Positions 1-10,966 of a DNA stretch of 64,000 nucleotides are shown piece after piece; the stretch's first letter is position 1; every line of letters starts with the position of its first letter. The stretch is from Picocystis sp. L7 (Eukaryota; Chlorophyta; Picocystophyceae; Picocystales; Picocystaceae). The notes under the pieces were generated by a model that saw only the letters and a program-made list of their open reading frames with translations, was not told the origin of the DNA and made no database searches. The stretch covers positions 682,001 through 746,000 of the forward strand of contig QXJR01000005.1 in the NCBI GenBank assembly GCA_020975725.1. The letters run 5' to 3'. A program made the position numbers and the translations under genes.

Positions 1-980
1 ACTCACCACGTTTAGGGCGGCACTGCCTTTATCAAGTCTCGAAAACTTGATTTAATTGTCCCTGCTTCAGAGGTCCCTGATGCGGTTACGTCAGAAGGAT
101 GCCTCTTACTAATGGTCCAACCGTTGGACACCACATATGAGCTCACCGCTGAAGAACTGGATACTCCTGCGTTCCGCAATCGCCTCAGCAACGCTTGCGA
201 CCTCACTTCTAATGAGGAACAACGCTTACAAAAATTACATTAGAAACACCAAAGGTGTTTCTAGAAACGCATGAATATACCGGCAGAACGAACTCCGGGT
301 GAATCTTTGAAAATCCACGTGGAACCTAATACACAGCCGGTGCATCGCAATTACTATCGGCTCTTACCCCAACAGCAGGATGCTCTGCGAAAACTACTTA
401 CATAATAGGTGGATGCGGGGAAGATGGATATATGCGCCGGGTCAAGTTGGGGCGCCCTGGTACTACTCATCCCCAAGAAGGATGGGAGCTGGAGAGTCAT
501 TTTCGACCACCCCATCCTTAATGCAGCAACCATTAAGGACCGCTATCCTCTCAACATAATTGACGATCATCTACACGATGTAGGAGAGTTCTGCATATTC
601 TCCTCCGTAGATGCGCTCCATGGATTTCACCAAATTCCTATCGGCCACAACGACATAGACAAGACAGCAGTGGTGACGCCTTTTGGGAGCTACGTTTGGA
701 AGGTCATGCCTATGGGACTAGCCAACGCACCGGCCATGTTCCAGTGAATGATGAATCCCATCTTTGGTAACTTGCCCTTCCTTAAAGTGAATATGGATGA
801 CATATTGATCCATTTTGCTGATAAACAAGAGCACTTCATCATTTGGAACAGTTCCTATAGGTTTGCCAGGATAACGATATACGACTGAAGGAGTCCAAAT
901 GCCACTTTTTCGAGCAGACCTTGGAATGGGTCGGATTGAGGATCCAAAGCGGACAGCTCAGCTGTGCTGACCATCTTCTA
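1..980 (+). mobile_element. Ty3/gypsy retrotransposon fossil (pol fragment)
   Basis: Fragment of a gypsy-type polyprotein on the plus strand. The first 240 bases read like the acidic linker before reverse transcriptase. The clearest part, about 409-747, carries the hallmarks of a gypsy RT: a PKKDGSWR block, a DRYPLN block, a SSVDALHGFHQIP block (the family's DL-x-SGYHQI region) and VMPMGLANAPAMFQ. The region after it, to about 960, still resembles the YxDD neighbourhood and the following FGL-like stretch. It is broken, with several interruptions, and no integrase or LTR is in view, so the left part lies outside the window or is lost. It ends where the left inverted repeat of the next element begins, which suggests that element inserted here later. 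It is an old fossil; no age can be calculated. Confidence 0.85.
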
Positions 981-1014
981 CGAAGGACCAACTCATTGTC
1001 CTTTATAGGACAAT
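981..1014 (+). repeat. Left terminal inverted repeat
   Basis: Begins CGAAGGACCA and continues to a near-palindrome TTGTCCTTTATAGGACAA. It matches 3809-3840 read on the opposite strand, with a small gap between the outer ten bases and the inner palindrome. Confidence 0.65.
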
Positions 1015-1484
1015 CTAGGACAATCCCATTCTGCACTACCGTTTTGCGCACATTGCGCGCACGCACTTGCGCTACCATATACGCCGAGTAAACTCCAAGA
1101 TCCTACTTTCCATCAGCGCTCGTGTCAAATAACGCCCTACCTTGCCGTCGAGCTCCGCCGACGTGCGGACCTTCGGTCACCCATGGGACAATAGCGACAT
1201 TTTTGCGCGCTTCGTACGTAGGCTTCGCGCGAGCGCATGACGCGTGAGCGGGTTCAAAAGAAAGCTTAAGAGCCAAATACAAAACTCTATTATTATTCGA
1301 GGCTATGCCTCGATCTTCGACACGTGCGCGCCCTTGGCAGCATCTGCACGTCCTCGCCCAACACCCGACGTCGAGGTCGGGAGGGTATCCCCGCCATGTG
1401 GTGCGCCGCGCATTCGTGGCCAGTGTACGGCCCGCAAAGGTAGGCAACTGTGCCTTTGCTTGGTTTTTGGCAGAGCAGGCATGC

Positions 1485-3630
1485 TTATGCTTTCTTGCCA
1501 CACATCACACACCGGCCTTGCAAAATCTTCTTCGCGCCGGTGCCTTCGCCGCTCGACTTCATCACCTCGTCCAGCGAAACCAAATGGTGACCAATTCCTC
1601 CCTCCTCGCCCGCCATCGCAGCAAGTAACGGTCGGAGACAAAGGGCCTGCTGCCTCTCCATCTCCAAATCTGCCATGATCCACGCGTTCTCTAGCAGCTC
1701 CTTCGCCAAAACTTTCCTGCAATACTTGTGACGAACTTGCCCTAGCCCTTTTGCACGCATGAGCAAAAACGTGTTGACCTCGGCCAACCCAATCAATTCG
1801 CTGAACTCGCGGATTCGAAAGTCGTGCGTTTTCCAGACGTCGTGGAACGCAACACTACCTGTTCGTAACCTGTTGTGTTGATCAACGATGCCGTCTCTTG
1901 ATGTGTACTCTTGGGACGTTTCATCTACTAGGATTTCTTTAGCCAGTAGATGTGTGGTGTCCGTGGGGTGCTTCACCATATATTTTAATGTCCTTGCCGG
2001 TTGTGTAGTAAAACGGGATGATACCAAACACAATGGAACACTTGCTGGACCACAATGAGCAGTTGCCTTGATCTTCCTCCTAGTCCTTCCCGCATGCACC
2101 TCGCCAGGAACGCAAACCGTCAACCCACGTTGATGAGGGTCACTCGCCAACAAACGCTATAGTGGCGCCCTTGGAAAGCCTTTGTGCGCCCCCTTCACAT
2201 TCAGAACTGAAAATAAACCACGATCCAAGAGAGCACAACACGTTTTGACTGAGTCAAACCAAGTGTCGCCGAGACAAGCACGCCCACTTCCAAACAAAGG
2301 TTCCATCAACCGGAGGGTAGGAATTCTGGTGGTCCATAAGTCCGGATAAACCTGCTTCCCCTTCATCAATTTTGCATTCTCCACGGGCTCCATACGAAAA
2401 CAAACACCCGTCAACCCATCACATACAGTTTCTAGCTCGCGTCGTAACGGATCCGGCTTTCTACGAAGAAACATCCGTGAGGGCAGATACCTGCCGATCC
2501 ATTTCAACATTGACTAGTCCACAACCACCAACTTGCTGGACGTATAGTGTTTGGTTGCGTGAACATTCCATGCATCCCAAAAACGACGTCATTCCTAGTG
2601 AGGATCGCCATGCAAAGTGTGCATAGTACCTCGTGGTCCTTTGCAAGCTCCTGCTTGCTTAGGTCTGTCCTCCCTTGCTCGTCGCTCTCCCGTGTACTTG
2701 GACACGTTGTCTGCAAAAACTTTCAGAATCCTGTAGAAGTACCTCCTAGAAATATACTTGCTCAAGCAAAATTGAACTGCCAACGGGTCCCTCACCACGT
2801 CCACGACCTGCCAAAATGATTCTTGCTATGTCCTGGAAAAAGAAGCATATACACAAAGCAACCAAACACCCTTAGCATCATACCGGGTGTACAACCCCTG
2901 TCGTAGGAGAGGAACGCATCACCTAACTTATTGTAATTGATGCGTCCGCGCCGTGTGATTTCCTTCGCCCAATCAATCAGCAACTCGAACGGAAAGAACC
3001 TGAGAAAGAATTGCAACGCTTCCGTCTCTCGAAACGGATTCGGCAAGTACGATGACGGCGACGCATGTCCCTCTAGCCTTGTTGTCATCCCACTTTCAGC
3101 ACGAGGGTCCACCGCTACTCCTTTTTCCTCGCTCCAAACCACTCTAACGCAATTCCGACGCTTGCATTGGCTGCTACGCCGTCTTTTAGTGGGTCTAGAC
3201 CTTCCTCGTGGAGCATTGTGCACTCGTGAACATAGAGGAAGGCCTCCTCCGGTGACACCTTCAAGGGTGATGCACCTTCACCCACAAACCCACCAACTTC
3301 CACTTCCGCGCCGCGTACTTCATCCAAGGGTGCACATACTGCTTTTCCTTCCTCCAGCCGCTCCACAACTCTATATCGGACTACAGTTTCAACGGTAGCC
3401 GACCATTCCTCCACCACTGCGCCAAGTGAGTCGAAGCGAATGATCGCCTCTTGTTCTCCGGTGATGAGGCGCACCACACGGAGCACCTCACCACTGTACG
3501 ACGTGGAATTCCACGCGTCACCATGGGTCAGGCGAGCCCATTCCTCTCCAAACTCTCTTGCGGGAATGCAAACGTGCACTCCAACAATCTCCTTTTGACG
3601 TGACTGCGGCTTTTGCCGCTTCAATCGCAT
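1485..3630 (-). pseudogene. piggyBac-type (DDE_Tnp_1_7) transposase, decayed
   Basis: Open pieces on the minus strand at 3630-3115, 3223-2792, 2804-2595, 2510-2157 and 2153-1485 read in order as one piggyBac transposase. Diagnostic blocks are FFPFELLIDWAKEI (family FFP-ELL), a KYISRRYFYRIL block, LETVCDGLTGVCF (family CD-KTGY, first catalytic Asp), RACLGDTWFDSVKTC (family YMDNFYTS, second Asp) and DGIVDQHNRLRTGS near the C-terminal helical part. The protein ends in a Cys pair CVMCGKK like the Cys-rich tail of the family. At least four disruptions separate the pieces: changes of frame between the first three, and stop codons later, for example at 2154-2156. The N-terminal 170 residues before the domain match nothing known to me. 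It cannot encode an active transposase now. Confidence 0.75.
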
Positions 3631-3808
3631 TGTAGGTTTTTGCGTCGAAAAACTCTACGTCCAAACTTCAACCCTCCTCTCCTCAGAAAACGATACCAAA
3701 CATGCCCATCGGATAACCGGCCCATGAATGGCCCATGTCTCGGGTATCTTTTCATCAAATCTTTGTTTAAAACTGGGCGATTTAAAAAAAAGCCCTCCAA
3801 TCACGAAG

Positions 3809-3840
3809 ATTGTCCTATATATAGGACACATGGTCCTTCG
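3809..3840 (-). repeat. Right terminal inverted repeat
   Basis: On the minus strand it begins CGAAGGACCA and runs into TGTCCTATATATAGGACA, the partner of the left repeat at 981-1014. The inner palindrome could form a hairpin or act as a transposase-binding site. Confidence 0.65.
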
Positions 3841-3849
3841 TACAATATT

Positions 3850-5418
3850 GGGTAGGGTAAGTTTATCGTACGAAGTTCGAGCATCTCACCCACTTGCAAC
3901 ATCTTGGTGAAGCCCATTTTCCTAACCACTCCACCGTCTGCTGAAGACCCTGCCCATCCGCATAAGACTGCATGGAACAACCCATTCCCATCTACTTATG
4001 CCATGTTGTTCAAAGAATAGAACCCCTTGTAGCATATAAAGTCCTACACTCCATCGAACTGATCCGCTAGCTCAACTTTCTCATGATAACCATCCACAGC
4101 CAAGCACCCATTTGGGAAGCCACGACTGTTACGCCGGGTAAGCCTGCCTCCTATGAAGCCATGCTCTTCTTTGTACCACTAGTAGTTAGCGACAAGACCC
4201 CGACTACCGATTAGTTCATCGGACAGCCCCCGGACTGATTTCCCAATTAGTCGGAGAGCTGCCCGGGTAAACCGGGACTGAAAAGACCTCTAGCAACGGG
4301 CGAATCTTTCGGAATCTTTGAAGGGACAACGAAGGGTGAGGATGTTGTCCGGCCAGGTTCGGTGAATCGCAAGCTCAGTGCTGAACCGTCCGATTGGGAC
4401 GCGGGGTCCATGTGACCACCAGCAACCGTTGGTTCGTAGGGAAGCTCCACTTGGACCGCTCCTTCCTATGGTGGCCCTTAGGGGCCTCCTTTGCCGTAAA
4501 ATAGAGAGAACTTGCTTGACCCTCGAGAAGGACACGGCGCCTCTCCCACGAGCTTGGCGTGCCATCTCCACACGGCAACTGCACTTGAAGACCATTGGAA
4601 GCTTTCTCACGGTGTCCCTCGTGGTAGGGAGCCGAAGAACCCCCCTCTTGAGGCCACGCAGAAGGCCGGAGAAAGTACGAGAAAAGGACTCGCTCACAAA
4701 CCAACCGGCCTCTCCCGCCTTCTCCCGTGGGAGCTTGAAGTACATCAGAGCAAACCTTGTGTAAAAGTGTTCCTCACGGACGCTTTGTAACACGACGAAC
4801 GAAGCTCGCAAGGCATGTAGCAATCTCCCTCTCAGTTGTGGGCATTCGGATGAAGCGCTCTCGCAAACTGTAGATTGCACCGAGCCAGTGTGCATAACAT
4901 TTGTGCGCTGACGAAATGCCAATAGCAAACAACTGGCTCATTTGAAGGTATGTTAATCCATGAGCAAGTCTCAAGATGGTTAAGGTCAGCACCCTCCGTG
5001 GTGATAGAAAGTCCCACCGTGAAAAACGGGATGGCAGCAACATATCCTCTACTAGACCAAGCAACTTTTCGAAGCTGTTTAGTGTCATGCGCATCTGCCT
5101 CTTGAATGTGACCTCGTCCGTTCTCATTCCAAAAAGCGCGTCGAAGTTGTTCTCGCGCCTTTCCATTTTCCAACAAGAACGGCTCTCGTGCCGTGCCATG
5201 CACGGTATCGTGCCGTTTGCCGTCATACTCACTACCAAATCAAGACACATAGCCCAAGCCGTTTGTTGGTGGTTGACCATCCGCATATATGCCACTCTAC
5301 GTTCACGTTCTACATTTGCGTCTTCCTCTTCTGAAGCCTCCCTCATCCGCAACCAACCGAGGTAGCATTCTCTCACGGTTGTTGCACGCTCTTCTCCACT
5401 TTCCCCGTTAGAATCCAT
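3850..5418 (-). mobile_element. PIF/Harbinger transposase fossil, split
   Basis: The minus-strand open frame 5418-4774 (about 214 codons) has the N-terminal helix-turn-helix part of a DDE_Tnp_4 transposase: FEKLLGLVEDML, a RVLTLTILRLAHGLTYLQMS block and SSAHKCYAHWLGAI. The catalytic part follows at about 4140-3850 in broken frames: GFPNGCLAVDGYH (family G-FP-CLGAIDGTHI, first Asp), CYKGFYSLN (family YNRKGFYSLN) and LCGWAGSSADGGV (family GWPGS-HD-RV, second Asp). Between the two halves lies about 640 bases with no Harbinger similarity, so something appears to have inserted. No inverted repeats of its own were found. It is dead; the second half has in-frame stops. Confidence 0.7.
4150..4785. 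other. Unidentified segment inside the Harbinger fossil
   Basis: This stretch splits the Harbinger helix-turn-helix half from its catalytic half. It is stop-poor on the minus strand in two frames (4928-4290 and 4704-4375), rich in basic residues, and has no domain I recognise. It may be a remnant of a nested element, for example a gag-like piece or a short non-autonomous element. No clear flanking duplication was found. Confidence 0.3.
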
Positions 5419-5805
5419 TCTTTAACGCTTCAGCAGCGGTGCACCCTCGGCAAGGGAAGCTCGCGTCTGATTTCAACCCCGACAGGTACCCTAGGCACCG
5501 CATACACCGCGCGACGGTGGTCAGGTCGCCCTTCCCACCGCACGTCGATCACCGAATATCATTCGAATACTCTTCGCGGAAATCCGGTTCGGAAATTCCC
5601 CGAGGTCGAGGGTGTGAATGTGGCTTTGGAGTTTGGTGGACTTGTTGCTTCGGGGCGCTAGGATGCCCTTGTGGAGGCCCCATTGGGAACATTGATTGGG
5701 TTCACCATCCCGTGCGGGTAGTTTTTGCCTCTAGAAATTGCTTCTTGTGCCATTCGGCCGGCTTACGAGCATCATGTCGAATGAAACGCCCAAATCTATA
5801 GAGCA
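5419..5805. other. Harbinger-flanking region, unassigned
   Basis: Upstream of the Harbinger transposase start. One plus-strand frame (5439-5801) and its antisense are open, with low-complexity Cys/Gly and Pro/His-rich content. It may be the element's 5' part or its second gene (a Myb-like protein in this superfamily), but no Myb motif is visible. Confidence 0.25.
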
Positions 5806-6075
5806 ATCCATCAGTTGTTCTATTTCAGCGGGTAGTCAAAGAGATACACTCTTTGGAGGAAGGGAGCACCTATTTGGAAACGAGGCAGGATCCAGCCCCA
5901 AAAGGCCTTGTGATGTGCACGGGGCAAACTAGGCCGGGCCCGTCGATCGAAACCGTGCCAAACGGAGTGCTCTGCAACTTTGACTGAAGTAGAAACGCCA
6001 CTGGAGGGTTTCCTGAGGCTCCAGAGCCTCCGCTTCCGCAAGCCCTCTTTCCCTATGAAGAAAACGTGGCGGTTT
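5806..6075 (-). repeat. Diverged dispersed repeat, copy A
   Basis: Read on the minus strand this matches 29812-30092 on the plus strand over about 270 bases, roughly two bases in three by eye. Shared landmarks in order: TTTTCTTCAT, GGAAAGAGGG, a GTCAAAGTTG/ATCAAAGTTG block, GAGCA-TCC, GGATCCTGCCTC and GGTGCTCC. One frame is similar in both copies (this copy KVAEHSVWHGF against KVVEHSIRQGF), which hints that it was once coding. Confidence 0.55.
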
Positions 6076-6191
6076 GATGCACCCGTCTTTCTGAGGGTCT
6101 TGATGGCTGAGGAACCAACGGAGGGCACCAGATCCTTGCACCGTTGTAGCAAGTCGCACCCGGACTTGCTCCTCCCAGGTTGCCTGCACAA

Positions 6192-6750
6192 GAGTTTCTA
6201 CCGAAGAGGATCACTTCAGGAAGGAGCGGTCCTGTTCCACACTAGTTTCCTAAATGCACATGCCGTACAGCATTTGAAAATGAGGTACAGTAGTGCCCTT
6301 CAGTGCGACCAGCCCCCCTTTTAACCCGTTGAGCGTCGCAACGAATCCTTTACTTAATGTGATTTCCTCCAAAACTTCATTGAAAAACTATAGGTATGCT
6401 CAAGAATGTTCCACTTGTAGGATGCTTGGCTCCCATAGGAAGTGAAAGCCGTACAAAATGCTTTTTCTGTTGAATTGCTTCATCATGAATCCGTTTGCTC
6501 TAAACTAAATCTTGTAGCAATACTTATCCTCGACTTCTGTTTGTCGTGGGACATTGAAAGTGTTGTTTCAACTAGACTTCCAATAGCATGGCAGTATGTT
6601 GCCCTTTGATTGCACGATCGTAGTTAATCCGCCGTATGAAGTCAGAAAGAAGAAGGACCATTCGTAAGAGCCAATGAAGTAAAGGGTACCACACAGATCC
6701 TAGGAAGACATTGATCATTCAAATAGGATTCGCCACGCTTGCATCTCCAA
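6192..6750. other. Intergenic, nothing recognised
   Basis: AT-richer DNA downstream of the gene ending at 6751 (minus strand) and beyond repeat copy A. It contains many stops in all frames. It probably includes the 3' untranslated region of the minus-strand gene. Confidence 0.4.
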
Positions 6751-7614
6751 CTAATCTTTGAATTTCCAAAATTTTCTGTGTCCCTCAAATCTTCTTCTTT
6801 TGACACTTCTCCAAGTCTGTGAAAAGCCGTGGTCATGATCCACCATAAGCGGTATAGAAATGTAGCCACCAGTTGTGTTGAGTTTGCCCTTGCTTGTTTT
6901 TAATGCTGTCCACAGTCTACCGTCTGCCACTCCTCTGCTGTTTCTTTTTTTCATGAGACTCTTATGGAAGGTATCTTTGAATACCCGCACAACCTTCCAA
7001 GGCACAACAAAAGCGTAGCTTCCATATCCATTGAAACCTTGCGTTATGCCTTGCACGTTCTCCTTAATGTTTGTCTTATTATATCCTTGAAATCTGTGGC
7101 CACCGAGAACCAAGCCCCCTCCATTCGCCTTTTCCAGTAAGTCCAACCGTTTTTCCAGGTCGTTGTTACGAATAGGTGGCCATGTTACTTTTGCGAAAGG
7201 AAGGGCATCATCTTCAAACACCAGCAAGTAATCGAATTTCCCACTGTAGTCGATAGCATCAGCAAAGATGGCGTGAAATGACGCCAGCAATCCATAGCTC
7301 ATCAAGGCAGGGTGATTGATGAAGCCAGCCTGACGCTTGAAGTGTAAACCAGGCCACGATTTATGCCAAGCTTTCGCAAACTTGTAGAGTCTTCCGCTTC
7401 TACCTCGCAGTTTCGAAGAAGAATCAAGCGTCACCACTGCTGCAAGAAAGCGCCTTCCGCTCCATTCGCTGATGAACTCCCTCTCGAAGCTTGTGGTGAT
7501 TGACTCGAAAGGACTCAACTCTTGCCTATCGTTTGGATCTAGACACCGTGCCGCTTGAAAACCGTACAACAAGGACAAGGGAAGCGTCTTCATCATCCAC
7601 TGAGACGGAGGCAT
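6751..7614 (-). CDS. Probable secretory glycosyltransferase-like protein with EDD motif
   Basis: Open frame of 287 codons from the ATG at 7614; further ATGs follow at 7596 and 7593. The open frame itself extends to 7662, but only with a GTG. The N-terminus MMKTLPLSLLYGFQAARC looks like a short signal peptide. The centre reads FDYLLVFEDDALPFAKV (about 128-143), the acidic pattern of nucleotide-sugar-binding GT-A enzymes, close in style to the LEDD/FEDDA of GT25-like transferases. It is followed by GGLVLGGHRFQGYN and a GYGSYAFVVP block, as seen after the metal site in such enzymes, and a late MVDHDHGFSQTW. No exact family could be assigned. It is head-to-head with the GT92-like gene at 8052, 437 bases away. 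The coding sequence looks intact and intron-free. Confidence 0.65.
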   Translation of the reverse strand: MPPSQWMMKTLPLSLLYGFQAARCLDPNDRQELSPFESITTSFEREFISEWSGRRFLAAVVTLDSSSKLRGRSGRLYKFAKAWHKSWPGLHFKRQAGFINHPALMSYGLLASFHAIFADAIDYSGKFDYLLVFEDDALPFAKVTWPPIRNNDLEKRLDLLEKANGGGLVLGGHRFQGYNKTNIKENVQGITQGFNGYGSYAFVVPWKVVRVFKDTFHKSLMKKRNSRGVADGRLWTALKTSKGKLNTTGGYISIPLMVDHDHGFSQTWRSVKRRRFEGHRKFWKFKD

Positions 7615-8051
7615 CGTTCCGCAGAGCCCACGTTCCCACGTCGTACACGACCTTGAATTCACGTGCCAATGGATGGATGCGACGAGTTGCGTGGGCCTTC
7701 TCCAAAGAACGAGAACAGATAAAAAGACGAATCTGGACCGGAAGTTTCACAACAATCGACGTCCCTTGCATCAGCAGCTGGATCGATCGAGTTGGCGCTG
7801 TCTTGCACTCTTCGCCCCAGGATTCCGCCAACGAAGGCACGAAAATCATGAACCCATTGTGGGTCGGTGATCCCCATCGAAGAAGCTCACTCCTACTAGT
7901 GGCACTAGAGGCGTGGGATCAACCGAAGGAAAAAGGAAAGATCACCATTCGTTCCCGACTCCGTCAGTTGGCGTGGTGCTACGAAAGCCGGACGGAGGAG
8001 CTCTCTCGGTTGGTTCGGATTCGATCCAGAGGGAGGGTTCGGGTGGCTTGG
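7615..8051. promoter_or_regulatory. Head-to-head spacer, possible two-way promoter
   Basis: 437 bases between divergent ATGs at 7614 (minus) and 8052 (plus). It is stop-poor, so the plus-strand frame runs open back to 7500 and overlaps the minus-strand gene. I saw no clear TATA box. The role as a shared promoter is inferred from layout only. Confidence 0.4.
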
Positions 8052-9041
8052 ATGCGGATCCAGTTGATGGCCGTTGCCATCGTAGCTGCTTGCCTGCAAG
8101 GTGCCTCCGGAGAGACACACATCTACACATTCCAAAAGGACGAGCCCGAACTGCTGATCTTGTGGATCGCTTATCATGCTAGCATTGTCGGCATAAAGAA
8201 TCTACACGTAATCGATCACGCTTCGAAAAACGTGGAAGTTGTGGAACTCCTGCGTGTGTGCCAAGACTTCGGCATGGACGTGGTTCGCTATTCTGGTTCC
8301 TTCAAATCGAAGCAACTTGTACTCTCCAATCAAATGAAAAAATGCGGTGCATCATGTGAGTTCTTGATCCCGCTCGATGCGGATGAATTTATGGTTGTGG
8401 TAAGAAGCAACTCCAACACAAGTGATTTTTCCACCTCGCCAGACGATGTACGCATGACCATTTCCAACTTACGAGCAGATGGCTATAAGTACAAGTTCAA
8501 TGGTACCTTTGAGGGAAGAGCTGCTCAAGCAAGCAGTGTCTCGCTACGACCCTTTGCTGCTTCTCACTTCAAAAAGACACGTGTTGATTGCATGAGCAAG
8601 ACATTTTTTCTAGCGCGTACATTTTCTGGAACAGACCAAGGAAACCACAAAGGTAGAGTGAAGAAGCCTTGCAGCAGACGGAGTCCAACATGGCAACCCA
8701 AATGCAGGGACTGCTTCCACGTCACGAACCTGGCGTTGGCTCATTTTAGTGGGTCAAGTACAAGTTTTGAGTCCTACACAGCAAAGATGCTACGAGGAGC
8801 ACAGGCATATGGCCGGATCAAAAAGGTAGATGCTGGAAAACCTTGTTCAAAGGGAAAGGGCCGTCACTATTGTCGATTTTACCAAAGATTGAAGTTGCAT
8901 GGGATAAAGAGGCTCCGCGAGAATCACCAGAAAGGTCAGGCAAGGGTAAGCCGTGGGTTCAGCAATGGTATTATCAAGGCATTTGTAGGGCTTATGCTAG
9001 AAAACACCGTCTCTTCAACCAATGTCACTGGAAACGATTAA
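8052..9041 (+). CDS. GT92-like glycosyltransferase, secreted or Golgi
   Basis: 329 codons from the ATG at 8052. The open frame runs back to 7500, but this ATG is preferred because it gives a clean signal peptide: MRIQLMAVAIVAACLQGASG, then ETHIYTFQKDEPELLILWI. The K-DE-ELL-WI-YH pattern followed by GI-xLHVIDHAS is the start of the GT92 (DUF23) and GT2-like 'glyco_tranf_2_4' fold. The metal-site motif is PLDADEFMV (DADEF about 109-113). Later come a Cys-rich stretch (KCRDCFHVTNLALAHF) and a basic C-terminus. The protein probably transfers a hexose, such as galactose, to a glycan in the Golgi lumen. It is the most diverged of four related domains in the window (others at 17508, 25030 and 36072). 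Codons are intact with no intron. Confidence 0.7.
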   Translation: MRIQLMAVAIVAACLQGASGETHIYTFQKDEPELLILWIAYHASIVGIKNLHVIDHASKNVEVVELLRVCQDFGMDVVRYSGSFKSKQLVLSNQMKKCGASCEFLIPLDADEFMVVVRSNSNTSDFSTSPDDVRMTISNLRADGYKYKFNGTFEGRAAQASSVSLRPFAASHFKKTRVDCMSKTFFLARTFSGTDQGNHKGRVKKPCSRRSPTWQPKCRDCFHVTNLALAHFSGSSTSFESYTAKMLRGAQAYGRIKKVDAGKPCSKGKGRHYCRFYQRLKLHGIKRLRENHQKGQARVSRGFSNGIIKAFVGLMLENTVSSTNVTGND

Positions 9042-10966
9042 TTTCAGTCTCGAGCCAAATAATCAGCCAGATTCATCTAATATTATATCGTGGAATCGTA
9101 TAGTTTGGTTGGAATTCATTCAAGAAGCAGATATCCGACTTTTGCGTGGATTCTTGCTGTCTGTGTGCCTGGGCATTGTGAATCGACACATGGTGTGGAT
9201 TTTCTGGCTAGCCAATTTTCGTCCAGGAGTGCGGGAGATTCAATTTAAATTCACAAGTGGCTTTGTTCTCAAACAGAAGTGCATATATTTGCATCATTAG
9301 CCAAAACATTCTGGGTCATTTGATTTGACACCTTTGCCAAGGAAATAAGAAATGTCTACTTCAGTAATGTGGTCCGCTTCTAGGGGATCAGAAAGCAATG
9401 AACGAAGTAAACACCTTGCGCATGTAGCACAGTTAATTGCCGCCTACTTGATCATTTCACTTCAAGATGGAAGTATTCCATGGTGCAGGTCAAGAAGGCT
9501 CTCCTTGTAGCCCTTGAAAAACTGCAGATGCCCTGCGGCAAAACTGTTAGATGCAGCAAGGAATAACTTGTGGACACCGGGAGAGGATATACAGAGTATT
9601 TACAGCAAAACAGACAAGATGGAGAGAAACTCTGCCATCCATCCTTCTAGCTTTGCAACGCTTTTTGCCAATGTTTGCATTCATATCTTTACACTATCGA
9701 TATAGCCCTGGGAGGGGCAGTTCCTCCTTTCAAAACCTCAACGCTTTGGTACTAGCAAGGGTGTCGCTTAATCATGGTCTTAACATGCAAGTCCTTTGTT
9801 TTGCTGAAGATCGCTGATCCCATAAAGACCACGTGCTCCTTCTTCCTTCACAAGATCATTCATTATTCTCAAATGTGTGATTCTCAAGTAGCCATTGGAC
9901 AAGCCACACAAAGCAAATGATAGTAATCTTAACTCAAGTTTGAACGATATTTGTACCCTCTTATGGTGTGCCTTCTGCATAAAATATCATATTCCTCTTT
10001 GAATGGCTATTATCCAGATGCTACTTTTTACCTCCATTGGGTAAAGTTGGAACTGGGCACTCTGGCTTGTGTAAGAATATATATTATGCATTGGTCATTA
10101 ACGAAGGCACATGCTGTAAGCTCAAAGCAGGTCATGAGCGACTTTGCAAACAGTAATGAAAATGTGTACACATCCTTGAAGGCACATGATGTTGGAATAT
10201 TCTTGCAGGTACTTTCGTTGACTTTCGCTTAGGACCGTTGATGGCCGTCTGAAGCAAAGAACTTCAGAAGAAGATGTCCCAATCAGATTTACATCTGCAT
10301 AAAGAAACTTAAAAAGTATGAGTAGCTGCTGTGCGTCCAGACATCCACGAACACCTTTGCAGACAAGATCAATCGTTGATATAATCTCGTGCTCCACATT
10401 CAACTGGAAAAGTATTTCAGTGCGTAGAAGGCTACAAACCCCATCCAGTGAGAAGGAGGCTCCACGAAAATGCTGTTACTATTCTGGCAAGCAGCGTAAC
10501 CTAAGAAAATCGTCTTTCATATCTACCAATGTATCCCTGTTCTGCCCAACTGCATCTCCCATATCTCAAGATTCGAAATTTGTAGACAGCAGTTGAGAGA
10601 AACGTGGAGGACTGTGTTGATAACAAAGTCGTCCTGTTGGATCGGAAGCGTCCCTAATGATCCATACGACAGGATGACACAGATGCCCATAAGCCCAGGC
10701 CAAAGCTTCAACCCAAGATTGCCAATGAGAACCCACCTTGATGTAACCCAATCGAAGAAGGCAGATCCAAGGGAAGGAGAAGAAACTCCACCGGGACCTC
10801 GTTCGGGTTGCCAAGGTGCGTCTGTCACAGAACCACAACCAGACGACACGTAGCTCCAAGCCGAATACTGGCTCGAAGAACGTCAGTTGTGCATCTTTAA
10901 ACGAACCGTTTCTGTTCATGGTCGCAACCATACCAGGGTCAATATCAGCGAGTTTTTCTTCGAACC
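9042..10966. other. Intergenic region with exon-like open segments
   Basis: 1.9 kb between two plus-strand genes. It is AT-richer than the genes. The longest minus-strand open segment, 10403-10122 (93 codons, residues such as GVRGCLDAQQLLILFKF), reads like protein and has AG-ended acceptor-like sites nearby, so a spliced or decayed gene is possible. The last 400 bases are GC-richer with overlapping open frames and are probably the promoter and leader of the gene at 10967. No family was recognised. Confidence 0.3.

Larger units (their letters stand above)
981..3840 (-). mobile_element. DNA transposon with piggyBac-type transposase and inverted repeats
   Basis: A 2.86 kb unit bounded by imperfect terminal inverted repeats (981-1014, and 3809-3840 on the other strand), both starting CGAAGGACCA and both carrying an inner palindrome of the form TGTCC-AT-rich-GGACA. 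Inside lies a decayed piggyBac-type transposase on the minus strand (1485-3630). Each outer end is flanked by TA. Known piggyBac elements duplicate TTAA, which is absent here, so either the true ends lie elsewhere, the ends have decayed, or the repeats belong to another element. The left end cuts into the gypsy fossil and the right end abuts the Harbinger fossil. The TIR-to-TIR boundary is read directly; linking it to the transposase is inference. Confidence 0.6.
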
